Shown here in pieces: positions 16,480-23,601 of a stretch of 37,781 bases of DNA. Within the stretch, counting starts at the first letter, position 1. Every line of letters begins with the position of its first letter. The stretch covers positions 1 to 37,781 of the forward strand of contig JAFVXK010000018.1 of the NCBI GenBank assembly GCA_017501175.1, read 5' to 3'. The notes beneath the pieces were generated by a model. The model worked only from the letters and a program-made list of their open reading frames with translations, was not told the DNA's origin and searched no databases. The translations under genes were made by a program, and so were the position numbers. This DNA comes from Clostridia bacterium. Lineage in GTDB: Bacteria; Bacillota_A; Clostridia; Oscillospirales; CAG-272.

Positions 16480-16508
16480 AAGCGGGAAGTTGACAAGACT
16501 TCCCGCTT
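16480..16508 (+). promoter_or_regulatory. 11-bp perfect inverted repeat over the WYL promoter
   Basis: AAGCGGGAAGT (16480-16490), a 7-base spacer, ACTTCCCGCTT (16498-16508). It begins upstream of the -35 box and fills most of the promoter spacer, ideally placed to block RNA polymerase. The size and position suit an operator for autoregulation by the WYL protein encoded next. It could instead fold as a hairpin ending transcripts from upstream, but no T run follows. Confidence 0.65.
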
Positions 16509-16519
16509 TGTGCTATACT
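16490..16519 (+). promoter_or_regulatory. Promoter of the WYL regulator-HAD operon
   Basis: TTGACA (16490-16495), 18-bp spacer, TATACT (16514-16519). The -35 box lies inside the inverted repeat. Confidence 0.8.
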
Positions 16520-16542
16520 TAATTAAAAGAGAGGTGACGGAA

Positions 16543-17526
16543 ATGGCAAGAGGCGAAAGACAGAAGGAAAAGCTGATAAGGATACTCGAAATTTTAATGA
16601 AGCAAACCGACGAGGAGCACGGCATAAGCGTAGCCGAGCTTATATCACAGCTTTCAGATACGGGCATTTCCGCCGAGAGAAAGAGCGTTTACGACGACTT
16701 TTTGGTGCTTTCGGACATCGGCTTTACGGTGGAGAAACTTCCGACGCGCCCCGTGACCTACTATCTTGCTGACAGGATATTCGAGCTTGCCGAGCTCAAG
16801 ATGCTGGTTGATGCCGTCGAGTCCTCGAAATTCATTACGGCGGCAAAGAGCCGAGATATTATTTCAAAGCTTGAAATATTCGCAGGTCAGCACCGCTCGC
16901 GCGAGCTTGCGAGACAGGTTTACGTCGAGGACAGAGTAAAGACTATGTCGAGCGCGGCAATATACAACGTGGACGCTATTCACTCTGCGATAAACGCAAA
17001 CAAGAGGATAAGCTTCAAGTATTTCGAATACACCGCCGAGAAAAAGCGGGTGTTCCGACACGGCGGCGAGCGCTACGAGGCAAGTCCCGCGGCGCTTATA
17101 TGGAGCGAGGAAAATTACTATCTCGTAGCATACGACGGGCGCGACGGGCAGAGAAAGAACTTTCGCGTTGACAAGATGGCTGATATTACAGTCCTCGATT
17201 TGCCTCGCTGCGATATGGCTGTTGCCGAGCGCTTCAACCCCGCAAGCTACGCGCGTAAGATTTTCGGAATGTATGGCGGACGCGAGGAGCTCGTAACTCT
17301 GGAATGTCGAGAGAGCCTTGCGGGAGTTATTATTGACCGTTTCGGGCAGGAGCCTACCTTCGTAAAGACCGATTTTGGCTTTAAGGTGTCGCTTCGCGTT
17401 ATGGTCAGCCCTACCTTCTTCGCGTGGGTGCTTGGCTTTGGCAAGGATATGCGTATTCTCTCGCCCTCGTCGGTGGTCGAGGAAATTAAAAGGCGCATCA
17501 AAGAGGTAGGGGAGCTTTACGAATGA
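16543..17526 (+). CDS. WYL-domain transcriptional regulator
   Basis: 327 residues. ATG 16543 is chosen because AGAGGTGA (16529-16536) precedes it; an upstream in-frame start would overlap the -10 box. Residues 1-65 form a winged helix-turn-helix (KLIRILEILMKQTDEEH, then SVAELISQL and SAERKSVYDDFLVL). The middle contains the WYL domain at about 145-220: ISFKYFEYTAEKK, then SPAALIWSEENYYLVAYD and FRVDKM. The C-terminal WCX part follows. WYL proteins bind nucleic-acid or nucleotide ligands and often control defence or DNA-damage genes, but no defence gene is adjacent. The stop overlaps the next start by four bases (ATGA), so the two are translated together. Confidence 0.92.
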   Translation: MARGERQKEKLIRILEILMKQTDEEHGISVAELISQLSDTGISAERKSVYDDFLVLSDIGFTVEKLPTRPVTYYLADRIFELAELKMLVDAVESSKFITAAKSRDIISKLEIFAGQHRSRELARQVYVEDRVKTMSSAAIYNVDAIHSAINANKRISFKYFEYTAEKKRVFRHGGERYEASPAALIWSEENYYLVAYDGRDGQRKNFRVDKMADITVLDLPRCDMAVAERFNPASYARKIFGMYGGREELVTLECRESLAGVIIDRFGQEPTFVKTDFGFKVSLRVMVSPTFFAWVLGFGKDMRILSPSSVVEEIKRRIKEVGELYE

Positions 17527-18173
17527 AAAAATACGATATAATCGCCTTTGACCTCGACGGGACGCTGACAAATCCCGAGCGAGGACTGATAGCAGGCTTC
17601 AAGTACGCGCTCGACGCCTACGGAATAGAGTACGGGAGCGAGGAAAGCTTAAAGAAATTCATAGGTCCGCCGCTTCAGGACGCGTGGGTATCCGAATACG
17701 GCGTTTCGCGCGAGATTGCGATAGAAATGCTTATGAAATTCCGTGAATTTTACAACGTTTACGGCTGGTGGGACAACAGGGTGTACGACGGAGTGCCCGA
17801 AATGCTCGCGTCGCTTAGAAAGGCGGGGAAAACCCTCGTCGTTGCGACCTCGAAGCCTGAGCCGATAGCGAAAAGAGTTCTCGCTTTGTTTGAGCTTGAC
17901 AAATATTTTGATTTTATAGGCGGAGCGTCGCCCGACCTTTCGCGCGACAAAAAGAGCGAGGTTTTGGAGTATTCTCTCACCGCCGTCGGCTGTGCCGACA
18001 AGAAGCGCGCTATTCTCGTCGGTGACCGAAAATACGACGCCGAGGGCGCTTTCGCTTGCGGAATAGATTCGCTCGGTGTCCTTTGGGGACACGGCTCACC
18101 TGAGGAAATAGCCTCGTCGGGCTTTACCCTCGTAGCAGAAAAGCCGTGTGAGGTTGTAAAAATTCTTTCTTGA
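17523..18173 (+). CDS. HAD-superfamily phosphatase (phosphoglycolate phosphatase-like)
   Basis: 216 residues, HAD subfamily IA. Motif I DLDGTL (about residue 10) has the nucleophile and acid/base aspartates, motif II is ATSKP, motif III uses a Lys in RDKKSEV, and motif IV is GDRKYD. The helical cap (about 15-80) with PPLQDAW resembles Gph-type phosphatases acting on small phosphate esters (phosphoglycolate, nucleotides, pyrophosphate); the substrate is not predictable. Its start overlaps the WYL gene by four bases, suggesting that the regulator controls or senses the phosphatase substrate. Confidence 0.9.
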   Translation: MKKYDIIAFDLDGTLTNPERGLIAGFKYALDAYGIEYGSEESLKKFIGPPLQDAWVSEYGVSREIAIEMLMKFREFYNVYGWWDNRVYDGVPEMLASLRKAGKTLVVATSKPEPIAKRVLALFELDKYFDFIGGASPDLSRDKKSEVLEYSLTAVGCADKKRAILVGDRKYDAEGAFACGIDSLGVLWGHGSPEEIASSGFTLVAEKPCEVVKILS

Positions 18174-18178
18174 TAAAA

Positions 18179-18205
18179 AATCCCGACTTGTGTAAAGTCG
18201 GGATT
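18179..18205 (+). terminator. Terminator of the WYL-HAD operon
   Basis: Perfect 11-bp stem (18179-18189 with 18195-18205), GTGTA loop, followed by AACACTTTTT. Confidence 0.8.
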
Positions 18206-18218
18206 AACACTTTTTAAT

Positions 18219-18352
18219 TGTGTGACAACAAAGGGATTCACTTTTTGTTTCGCGACAAATTGGAGCTTGCGTTTTAATGCTTTTTGTTTGTTGAGCACAA
18301 GCCGGAGCTTGAATTTTAGTTTCTGTGGCAACAATCTGGGTCTGCGTTTTTG
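18219..18352. repeat. Four degenerate ~33-bp tandem repeats
   Basis: Four blocks of 30-39 bp share a pattern like GNGNCAACAA, GGAGCTTG and GTTTTNG on the plus strand. They diverge strongly, so the array is old or under no selection. It lies just past the end of the broken XRE gene. On the minus strand the 33-base period (11 codons) would encode Lys/Gln/Leu-rich peptides, but there is no initiation signal. Confidence 0.5.
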
Positions 18353-18358
18353 TGAAAT

Positions 18359-18565
18359 TTACGTTTTTTTGTCCGTGAGCCCGAGAAGATAATCGGCGCT
18401 GACACCGTAGAATTTTGCGAGAGAGCGCAGATAGCTTACGGGAATCTCACGCTTTCCGGTTTCATACAGACAGTATTGCTGCTACGTTATGTATAGCAAA
18501 TCGGCAATTTCCTTCTGCGTTTTGTCACAGTCCTCGCGTATGTCCCTTATCCTCGGGAAATGCAT
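18359..18565 (-). pseudogene. XRE-family regulator interrupted by one TAG codon
   Basis: From the ATG at 18565, preceded at five bases by a strong GGAAAGGAGG site (18571-18580), the frame reads MHFPRIRDIRED, then DKTQKEIADLLYIT, a TAG at 18484-18482 (codon 28), then QQYCLYETGKREIPVSY, LAKFYGVSADYLLGLT and a final TAA at 18361-18359. The 68-codon frame is a complete helix-turn-helix_3 protein. In close relatives I would expect Gln at the stop (YITQQQYSLYE), so a single CAG to TAG change explains it. Promoter, leader and ribosome site look intact, so the mutation may be recent. TAG is an ordinary stop elsewhere in the window, which argues against recoding. Confidence 0.82.
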
Positions 18566-18597
18566 AGCAGCCTCCTTTCCTTCGGTGAAAATAAAAA

Positions 18598-18642
18598 GGT
18601 GCGTCCCATTGAGAAACGCACCGAAAAACGCACCTCTCAATG
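18598..18642 (-). promoter_or_regulatory. Attenuator-like leader of the XRE gene
   Basis: Read 5' to 3' on the minus strand: CATTGAGA (18642-18635), GGTGCGT (18634-18628), GGTGCGT again (18622-18616), TCTCAATG (18614-18607), ACGCACC (18604-18598), TTTTTATTTT. CATTGAGA can pair with TCTCAATG, enclosing both GGTGCGT copies. Alternatively either GGTGCGT copy can pair with ACGCACC, making a terminator hairpin with a T tract. The two folds conflict, as in transcription attenuators. The signal sensed is unknown. Confidence 0.65.
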
Positions 18643-18665
18643 TTGCTACACATCCTACCCATAAC

Positions 18666-18707
18666 AAAGGGGAGAGAATACATTTTTACCGAAATAGTAT
18701 TCCCTTT
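18666..18707 (-). promoter_or_regulatory. First hairpin of the XRE leader
   Basis: An imperfect inverted repeat pairs GAATAC (18676-18681) with GTATTC (18697-18702), extended by AAAGG (18666-18670) with CCTTT (18703-18707) across a small bulge. It lies between the promoter and the attenuator-like segment. Confidence 0.45.
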
Positions 18708-18738
18708 GTAAAGGTATATTAAGATGTGTAGCGAGTTT

Positions 18739-18767
18739 ATTATATCACATATTTCTGCAAATGTCAA
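18739..18767 (-). promoter_or_regulatory. Promoter of the XRE pseudogene
   Basis: Minus strand TTGACA (18762-18767), 17-bp spacer, TATAAT (18739-18744): perfect consensus. The leader up to the ATG is about 165 nt. Confidence 0.85.
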
Positions 18768-18811
18768 TTTTTACATTCAAAAATATAATTCGAAAATTAT
18801 AGAGGCGTGAA

Positions 18812-18843
18812 AAAAGCACCGCTTTGCGAGAAGCGGTGCTTTT
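18812..18843. terminator. Strong bidirectional terminator-type hairpin
   Basis: 13-bp stem (18812-18824 with 18831-18843) flanked by A runs and T runs on both sides. It isolates the XRE gene from the yceD-rpmF transcript, which runs toward it. Confidence 0.8.
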
Positions 18844-18851
18844 TCTATAAC

Positions 18852-18871
18852 GAAAACCACGCGTGGTTTTC
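18852..18871. repeat. Perfect 20-bp palindrome
   Basis: GAAAACCACG followed by CGTGGTTTTC with no spacer. It lies between two terminator hairpins. With no loop it is a better DNA-binding site or cruciform than an RNA terminator. Role unknown. Confidence 0.6.
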
Positions 18872-18881
18872 ATCTTACAAG

Positions 18882-18913
18882 AAAAACGGAATGCCGTTAG
18901 ACATTCCGTTTTT
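18882..18913 (-). terminator. Terminator of yceD-rpmF
   Basis: Perfect 12-bp stem (18882-18893 with 18902-18913), 8-base loop, T run on the minus strand, 8 bases after the rpmF stop. Confidence 0.88.
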
Positions 18914-18921
18914 AAGCGAAA

Positions 18922-19116
18922 TTAGTTAGCTGCCTCGCTCTTGGCAACAACCTCTACACCCTTGTAGTAGCCGCAAGCCTTGCATACGCGATAAGCCTGG
19001 TTGTACTCGCCGCACTGGGGGCACTTAACAAGATTGGTAGGGGTGTCGAGCTTCCAAACGCTCGAGCGTCTCTTCATCTTTCTCGAATGAGAAACCTTTC
19101 TCTTTGGAACTGCCAT
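18922..19116 (-). CDS. rpmF: Ribosomal protein bL32
   Basis: 64 residues. It begins MAVPKRKVSHSRKMKRRS, the bL32 signature, and contains a zinc ribbon of four cysteines (CPQC about residue 32 and CKAC about 45), so this is the zinc-containing form. It belongs to the large ribosomal subunit. An AGGAGG ribosome site precedes the ATG. It follows yceD in the classic order and is the last gene of the operon; plsX, often next in other bacteria, is absent. Confidence 0.96.
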   Translation of the reverse strand: MAVPKRKVSHSRKMKRRSSVWKLDTPTNLVKCPQCGEYNQAYRVCKACGYYKGVEVVAKSEAAN

Positions 19117-19161
19117 TGTGTTTTCCTCCTCTGAGTATGCGTTTTGCGCACACTCTCTATC

Positions 19162-19710
19162 TTATTTTTTATTTTCATCTTGTTTCATCTGCTCGAGAAG
19201 CCGACGCAAAGGTTCCATACGCGGATCAATTTCCCGCGTGTCGCAGTCGCACTCACCCTCGTTCAGATTTTTGCCGCATCGTTGGCAAAGTCCGCGGCAG
19301 TCTTCCTTGCAGAGTATTCTGACAGGGAATTCCATTTCGAGCTGCTCCATCAGCTGCTCGTCCATATCGAGAAAACCGTTCTCAATGATAGCGTAATCAT
19401 CGAGTCTGTCCTCATCGACGTCCGACAGTACTTCTTTCGTAGCTACGGTTTTCTCAAGGTCAAGAGAGAAACTGTCAGTAACGGGAGCGAGGCATCTTGC
19501 ACACTCGGCAGAGTAGTCCACCGACATAGATAGTCTCATTCTCATATAACCGGCAGTGTTGGTGATATCGCCCTTAACCTTCATGGGAGAAGGAAAGCTT
19601 ACGCCCCAAAGGAAGCTGGCGGAGTTATCGGGGTCAACGGTGAGAGGAAGCTCATAGTCGAATGCAAGCAGTCTGTCGCCTGCGAGCAAGGGTCTAAGAT
19701 CAAGCTTCAT
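19162..19710 (-). CDS. YceD/DUF177 family protein
   Basis: 182 residues. The ATG at 19710 is chosen since GGAGG (19718-19722) sits seven bases upstream and the product then begins MKLDLRPLL; the longer frame has no such site. DUF177 proteins show CARCLAP near the middle and a Cys-rich C-terminus, here CKEDCRGLCQRCGKN and CDC, probably metal-binding. The family is linked to accumulation of 23S rRNA and is nearly always encoded just before rpmF, as here (45-base gap). Confidence 0.92.
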   Translation of the reverse strand: MKLDLRPLLAGDRLLAFDYELPLTVDPDNSASFLWGVSFPSPMKVKGDITNTAGYMRMRLSMSVDYSAECARCLAPVTDSFSLDLEKTVATKEVLSDVDEDRLDDYAIIENGFLDMDEQLMEQLEMEFPVRILCKEDCRGLCQRCGKNLNEGECDCDTREIDPRMEPLRRLLEQMKQDENKK

Positions 19711-19778
19711 CCCGTAACCTCCGAGCAAAATCGTCATTTGGGCGCAGTTTAGGCTACGAACCCAAAGTCGTACACTAT

Positions 19779-19807
19779 ATTATATAACTAAAGTTTTGAA
19801 TTGTCAA
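19779..19807 (-). promoter_or_regulatory. Promoter of yceD-rpmF
   Basis: Minus strand TTGACA (19802-19807), 17-bp spacer, TATAAT (19779-19784): perfect consensus. Confidence 0.87.
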
Positions 19808-19850
19808 GAGGTTTACTGAAATTTATTTTAAAAAAGGGAAATTCTCAATA

Positions 19851-19879
19851 TTGACAATTTTAATTATATATTGTATAAT
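19851..19879 (+). promoter_or_regulatory. Promoter of fhs
   Basis: TTGACA (19851-19856), 17-bp spacer, TATAAT (19874-19879): perfect consensus, divergent from the yceD promoter. Confidence 0.87.
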
Positions 19880-19929
19880 AATGTAGAAAATAAAGCGTGT
19901 AAAAACAGGATGAAAAAGGAGATTGAAAT

Positions 19930-21603
19930 ATGCTTACCGACATAGAAATCGCTCAGTCCGTGACACCGAGGCACATAACCGAAATAGCAAAGACCGCGGG
20001 AATTGACGGGAAATATCTTGAGCAATACGGAAACAATAAGGCGAAGATTGATTTGTCGCTTCTCTTTGACAGAGCCGGTAAAAAGGACGGAAAGCTTGTT
20101 CTCGTTACTGCGATAACCCCCACCCCCGCAGGAGAGGGAAAGACCACGACGACGATAGGACTTGCCGACGGACTTCGAAGAATAGGGAAGGACGTTGCGG
20201 TTGCTCTGCGAGAGCCATCTCTTGGCCCTGTTTTTGGCGTTAAGGGCGGTGCTGCCGGCGGCGGTTTTGCGCAGGTTATACCTATGGAGGACATCAACCT
20301 TCATTTCACGGGTGACTTCCACGCAATAGGCGCTGCTAACAACCTGCTTGCCGCTATGCTTGATAACCACATCTATCAGGGCAACTCGCTTGGCATTGAC
20401 CCGAGGCGCATAACCTGGCACAGATGTGTGGATATGAATGACCGTCAGCTTCGCTTCGTTACCGACGGACTTGGCGGACGCGTAAACGGCGTGCCGAGAG
20501 AGGATTCCTACGACATCACCGTTGCGTCTGAAATTATGGCGGTGCTTTGCCTTGCGTCCTCGATAACCGACCTAAAGGAAAGGCTTGGCAGAATAATCGT
20601 CGGCTACACCTACGACGAGCGTCCGATAACCGCGCACGACCTTAAAGCCGAGGGCGCTATGACGGCGCTTCTCAAGGACGCACTGAAGCCTAATCTCGTG
20701 CAGACCCTTGAGGGCACTCCCGCGATAGTACACGGCGGTCCCTTTGCGAATATCGCACACGGCTGTAACTCTGTTCTCGCGACTAAAACAGCCTTGAAGC
20801 TCGGAGAATACACGGTGACCGAGGCTGGCTTTGGTGCTGACCTCGGAGCAGAGAAGTTCCTTGACATAAAGTGCCGCGCGGCAGGTCTTACACCCTCTGC
20901 GGTGGTTATAGTCGCAACCGTCAGGGCGCTTAAAATGCACGGCGGTCTTGCGAAAACCGAGCTTGGCTCGGAGAATATTGAGGCGCTTGAGCGCGGAATA
21001 CCCAACCTTCTTCGCCACGTTTCCAACATCAAAAACGTCTATAAGCTTCCATCGGTTGTGGCGGTTAACCGCTTCCCGACCGATACAGACCGTGAGATAG
21101 ATTTCATTATCGCAGAGTGTAAGAAACTTGGCGTTAACGTAGTTCTCTCTACCGTATGGGCAGAGGGCGGACGCGGCGGCGAGGAGCTTGCGCGCGAGGT
21201 CGTCCGTCTTTGCGAGGAGGAACAGGGCGATTTCACCTTCTCCTATTCGCTTGAGGGTACGATAGAGGAAAAAATCGAGGCAGTAGTTAAGAAAATATAC
21301 GGCGGCGACGGCATTTCGGTGCTTCCTGCTGCGAAAAAGCAGATAGACGCACTCACAGCGCTTAGCTTTGATAAACTGCCTATATGTGTTGCCAAAACGC
21401 AGTATTCATTCTCCGACGACCCGACGAAGCTCGGCGCTCCGAGTGGCTTCACCGTAACCGTTAAGAACGTAAAGGTGTCAGCGGGCGCAGGCTTTATCGT
21501 GGTGCTTACCGGCGACATTATGACGATGCCGGGACTTCCGAAATCCCCTGCCGCAGAGCGTATAGACGTTGACGCGGACGGCAAAATTACAGGCTTATTC
21601 TAA
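19930..21603 (+). CDS. fhs: Formate-tetrahydrofolate ligase
   Basis: 557 residues, full length. It joins formate to tetrahydrofolate with ATP, giving 10-formyl-THF for purine synthesis and, in acetogens, the Wood-Ljungdahl pathway. The nucleotide-binding loop is [18 protein letters not shown] (about residue 62), followed by [19 protein letters not shown] and [15 protein letters not shown], which are family signatures. The C-terminus ends with [25 protein letters not shown] precedes the ATG. It heads a short operon with rdgB and a TRIC-type channel gene. Together with folT and folC it points to active folate one-carbon metabolism; no other acetogenesis genes are in view. Confidence 0.97.
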   Translation: MLTDIEIAQSVTPRHITEIAKTAGIDGKYLEQYGNNKAKIDLSLLFDRAGKKDGKLVLVTAITPTPAGEGKTTTTIGLADGLRRIGKDVAVALREPSLGPVFGVKGGAAGGGFAQVIPMEDINLHFTGDFHAIGAANNLLAAMLDNHIYQGNSLGIDPRRITWHRCVDMNDRQLRFVTDGLGGRVNGVPREDSYDITVASEIMAVLCLASSITDLKERLGRIIVGYTYDERPITAHDLKAEGAMTALLKDALKPNLVQTLEGTPAIVHGGPFANIAHGCNSVLATKTALKLGEYTVTEAGFGADLGAEKFLDIKCRAAGLTPSAVVIVATVRALKMHGGLAKTELGSENIEALERGIPNLLRHVSNIKNVYKLPSVVAVNRFPTDTDREIDFIIAECKKLGVNVVLSTVWAEGGRGGEELAREVVRLCEEEQGDFTFSYSLEGTIEEKIEAVVKKIYGGDGISVLPAAKKQIDALTALSFDKLPICVAKTQYSFSDDPTKLGAPSGFTVTVKNVKVSAGAGFIVVLTGDIMTMPGLPKSPAAERIDVDADGKITGLF

Positions 21604-21649
21604 ACAAAACTCAACACGGGGCGGCACTAACGCTCGAAAAAGGACTACT

Positions 21650-22222
21650 ATGAAGCTTATAATAGCATCAAATAACGCCCATAAGATATACGAAATCAAA
21701 AAGATTTTGTCTGGCAAATTCGACGAGATAATTTCGCTTCGCGAGGCGGGTATAGACCACGAAACCGTCGAGGACGGAAGCACGTTTATGGAGAACGCCT
21801 TGAAAAAGGCGCGTGAGATTGCTGAAATTTCCGGTGAGTGCGCTCTTGCCGATGACAGCGGAATTTGCGTTGACGCTCTTGGCGGCGCGCCGGGAATATA
21901 CAGCGCGCGCTTTTCGGGAGAGCACGGCAACGACGAGGAAAATAATAGGCTTTTACTCGAGAAAATTCAACACGCCCCCGACCGTAGCGCGCATTATACC
22001 TGCGCTATGGCGCTAGTCTATCCCGATGGACACAGCGTTACGGCAGAGGGATATATGTACGGCGAGATAACCGAAAATCCGAGAGGCGAGCGAGGCTTTG
22101 GCTATGACCCCCTCTTCGTTCCGACGGGCGAGAGCCGTACCGTTGCCGAGATGACCGACGAGGAAAAGAACGCTATAAGCCACAGGGCAAATGCGTTAAA
22201 TCTCCTTCTTTCAAAGCTTTAA
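21650..22222 (+). CDS. rdgB: dITP/XTP pyrophosphatase (RdgB/HAM1 family)
   Basis: 190 residues. ATG 21650, after AAAAGG, gives the family start MKLIIASNNAHKIYEIKKIL (SNN.K.EI). Other signatures are ALADDSGICVDALGGAPGIYSARFSG (split here at about residues 66-90), GYDPLF and the SHR motif near the end (AISHRANAL). It hydrolyses non-canonical purine triphosphates (dITP, XTP) to monophosphates and so protects DNA and RNA. Encoded 46 bases after fhs, probably in the same transcript. Confidence 0.94.
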   Translation: MKLIIASNNAHKIYEIKKILSGKFDEIISLREAGIDHETVEDGSTFMENALKKAREIAEISGECALADDSGICVDALGGAPGIYSARFSGEHGNDEENNRLLLEKIQHAPDRSAHYTCAMALVYPDGHSVTAEGYMYGEITENPRGERGFGYDPLFVPTGESRTVAEMTDEEKNAISHRANALNLLLSKL

Positions 22223-22234
22223 TGCGAGGGCGAA

Positions 22235-22945
22235 ATGGAAACTATAGTTAACATTTTAGTGATAGTCGGAATCATTTCCTTCTCGGCGTCGGGCGCTATG
22301 AGCGCTATTGACAGGGAAATGGACGCCTTTGGCGTTCTTCTTATGGCGGTTCTTACCTGCTTTGGCGGCGGACTTATACGCGACGTGGTGGCAGGTGCGG
22401 CTATCGGAATTGACCGCCCATGGTTTTTCTCGGGCGATGCGACTGCAAATCTGTATATCATCATATCGGTGGTTACAGCTATGGCTGTTTTCTTCGTTGC
22501 TCTTGTGTTCAAGAAGCTATACGTCAAAGAGGAACGGCTTGTCCTCTCTATCAACAACATACTTGACGCGATAGGAATAGGCGTCTTCGCGGCTATGGGA
22601 ACAGAGAATTATCTTTCGACAGGGCCCTTTATAGCTATTACTATGGGTATGATTACCTGCATCGGCGGTGGACTTATTCGTGACGTGATATTCAGCGAAG
22701 TGCCATCGTTTTTGCGAAAGCACGTTTACGCCCTGCCTACTATCTTCGGCTCGGCGGCGTACTACATAGTTGCCGTTTACGTTTTCCCTACCGAAGAATA
22801 CGGGAAAATGGTGGCAACCGTCACCTGCCTTGCGATTATCTTCATTCTCCGTATGCTCGCAACCTATTTCAAGTGGAATATGCCGAAGGCAATAGATTTT
22901 AACGCTATCAGAGAGTCGGTAAAGAACGAAGATAGCCGTGAGTAG
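22235..22945 (+). CDS. TRIC/UPF0126 family cation channel protein
   Basis: 236 residues with seven membrane helices made of two repeats. Each repeat has the TRIC/UPF0126 motif: SFSASGAMSAIDREMDAFG with TCFGGGLIRDV, and GIGVFAAMG with TCIGGGLIRDV. Structures of bacterial members show trimers with a K+-permeable pore, but the physiological role in bacteria is unclear, and older annotations suggest glycine transport. A GAGGG site lies just before the ATG, 12 bases after rdgB. A 7-bp TTTTGTA/TACAAAA hairpin at 22961-22980 may end the operon weakly. Confidence 0.9.
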   Translation: METIVNILVIVGIISFSASGAMSAIDREMDAFGVLLMAVLTCFGGGLIRDVVAGAAIGIDRPWFFSGDATANLYIIISVVTAMAVFFVALVFKKLYVKEERLVLSINNILDAIGIGVFAAMGTENYLSTGPFIAITMGMITCIGGGLIRDVIFSEVPSFLRKHVYALPTIFGSAAYYIVAVYVFPTEEYGKMVATVTCLAIIFILRMLATYFKWNMPKAIDFNAIRESVKNEDSRE

Positions 22946-22984
22946 TATTTTTTAAAATATTTTTGTACATTTTTACAAAAGCTA

Positions 22985-23013
22985 TTTACTTTTTTGTAAA
23001 TATGTGCTATAAT
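22985..23013 (+). promoter_or_regulatory. Promoter of rpsO
   Basis: TTTACT (22985-22990), 17-bp spacer, TATAAT (23008-23013). Confidence 0.75.
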
Positions 23014-23019
23014 ACATTC

Positions 23020-23148
23020 TGCGCGGTCTTTTCCGCGCATACCTCGCACTCGGTTTTGCGTATGGCGTAGGCTCTGCTTTCGGACTTTTCCTTTGCGTAG
23101 CTTTCGCATTTCACCCGCGCATTTGCTGGGACGGGGAATAAAAAAGAA
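23020..23148 (+). promoter_or_regulatory. Structured rpsO leader, possible S15 autoregulatory element
   Basis: The 5' leader of rpsO is about 140 nt, long for a ribosomal protein gene. It starts with a perfect 7-bp hairpin (TGCGCGG 23020-23026 with CCGCGCA 23033-23039) and contains further GC-rich segments including CTGGGACGGGG near its end. S15 represses its own translation through leader structures in several bacterial groups. I could not match this leader to a specific known class. Confidence 0.4.
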
Positions 23149-23160
23149 AGGTGAAGAAAA

Positions 23161-23427
23161 ATGATTTCTAAGGAAACTAAGAGCGCTCTCATCGAGTCTT
23201 ACAAGATTAACGAGAGAGACACGGGTTCTCCCGAGGTTCAGGTAGCTATTCTTACTACCAGAATCAACGAGCTCACCGAGCACATGAAGAAGAACCCCAA
23301 GGACTTCCATTCTCAGAGAGGTCTCTCTAAGATGGTCGGCCACAGAAAGCAGCTTCTTAACTATCTCGCGAAGAAGGATATCGAGAGATACAGAGCAATC
23401 ATTAAGAAGCTCGGTCTCAGAAAGTAA
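23161..23427 (+). CDS. rpsO: Ribosomal protein uS15
   Basis: 88 residues, exactly the usual length. Family motifs: [36 protein letters not shown] and [11 protein letters not shown]. It binds 16S rRNA early in small-subunit assembly. AAAGGTGA precedes the ATG. It is followed by pnp in the conserved rpsO-pnp order. Confidence 0.97.
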   Translation: MISKETKSALIESYKINERDTGSPEVQVAILTTRINELTEHMKKNPKDFHSQRGLSKMVGHRKQLLNYLAKKDIERYRAIIKKLGLRK

Positions 23428-23445
23428 TTTCTGAAAAAAAGAAAC

Positions 23446-23477
23446 GGGAGCTGTCATCGATAACGATAGGCAGCTCC
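23446..23477 (+). promoter_or_regulatory. Hairpin in the rpsO-pnp spacer
   Basis: A 9-bp stem GGAGCTGTC with GGCAGCTCC (one G-T pair) continues as ATCG with CGAT around an ATAA loop, with one bulged A. No proper T run follows (TTGCTC). It is a weak terminator or, as in E. coli rpsO-pnp, a processing site through which PNPase controls its own mRNA. Confidence 0.5.
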
Positions 23478-23601
23478 TTGCTCTAAAAAAAGCTTATTAA
23501 AACGGCGAGTGCGGAAGTAGCAGTTAAATATACGCCCGAGGCTCGAGCGCTTATTTAAGTGCTATGTTCGTACCGTCCGAAAAACAAAAGGAGAAAACAA
23601 A

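Noticed and set aside
16324..16509. Hidden small gene between gdhA and the WYL gene
   Set aside because: No frame here has a start with a ribosome site; the open frame on the minus strand crosses the WYL promoter.
18482..18484. TAG as a sense codon (recoding or pyrrolysine)
   Set aside because: TAG serves as the normal stop for the flippase (13188-13190) and CYTH (29229-29231) genes, no Pyl genes are visible, and a simple Gln codon mutation explains it.
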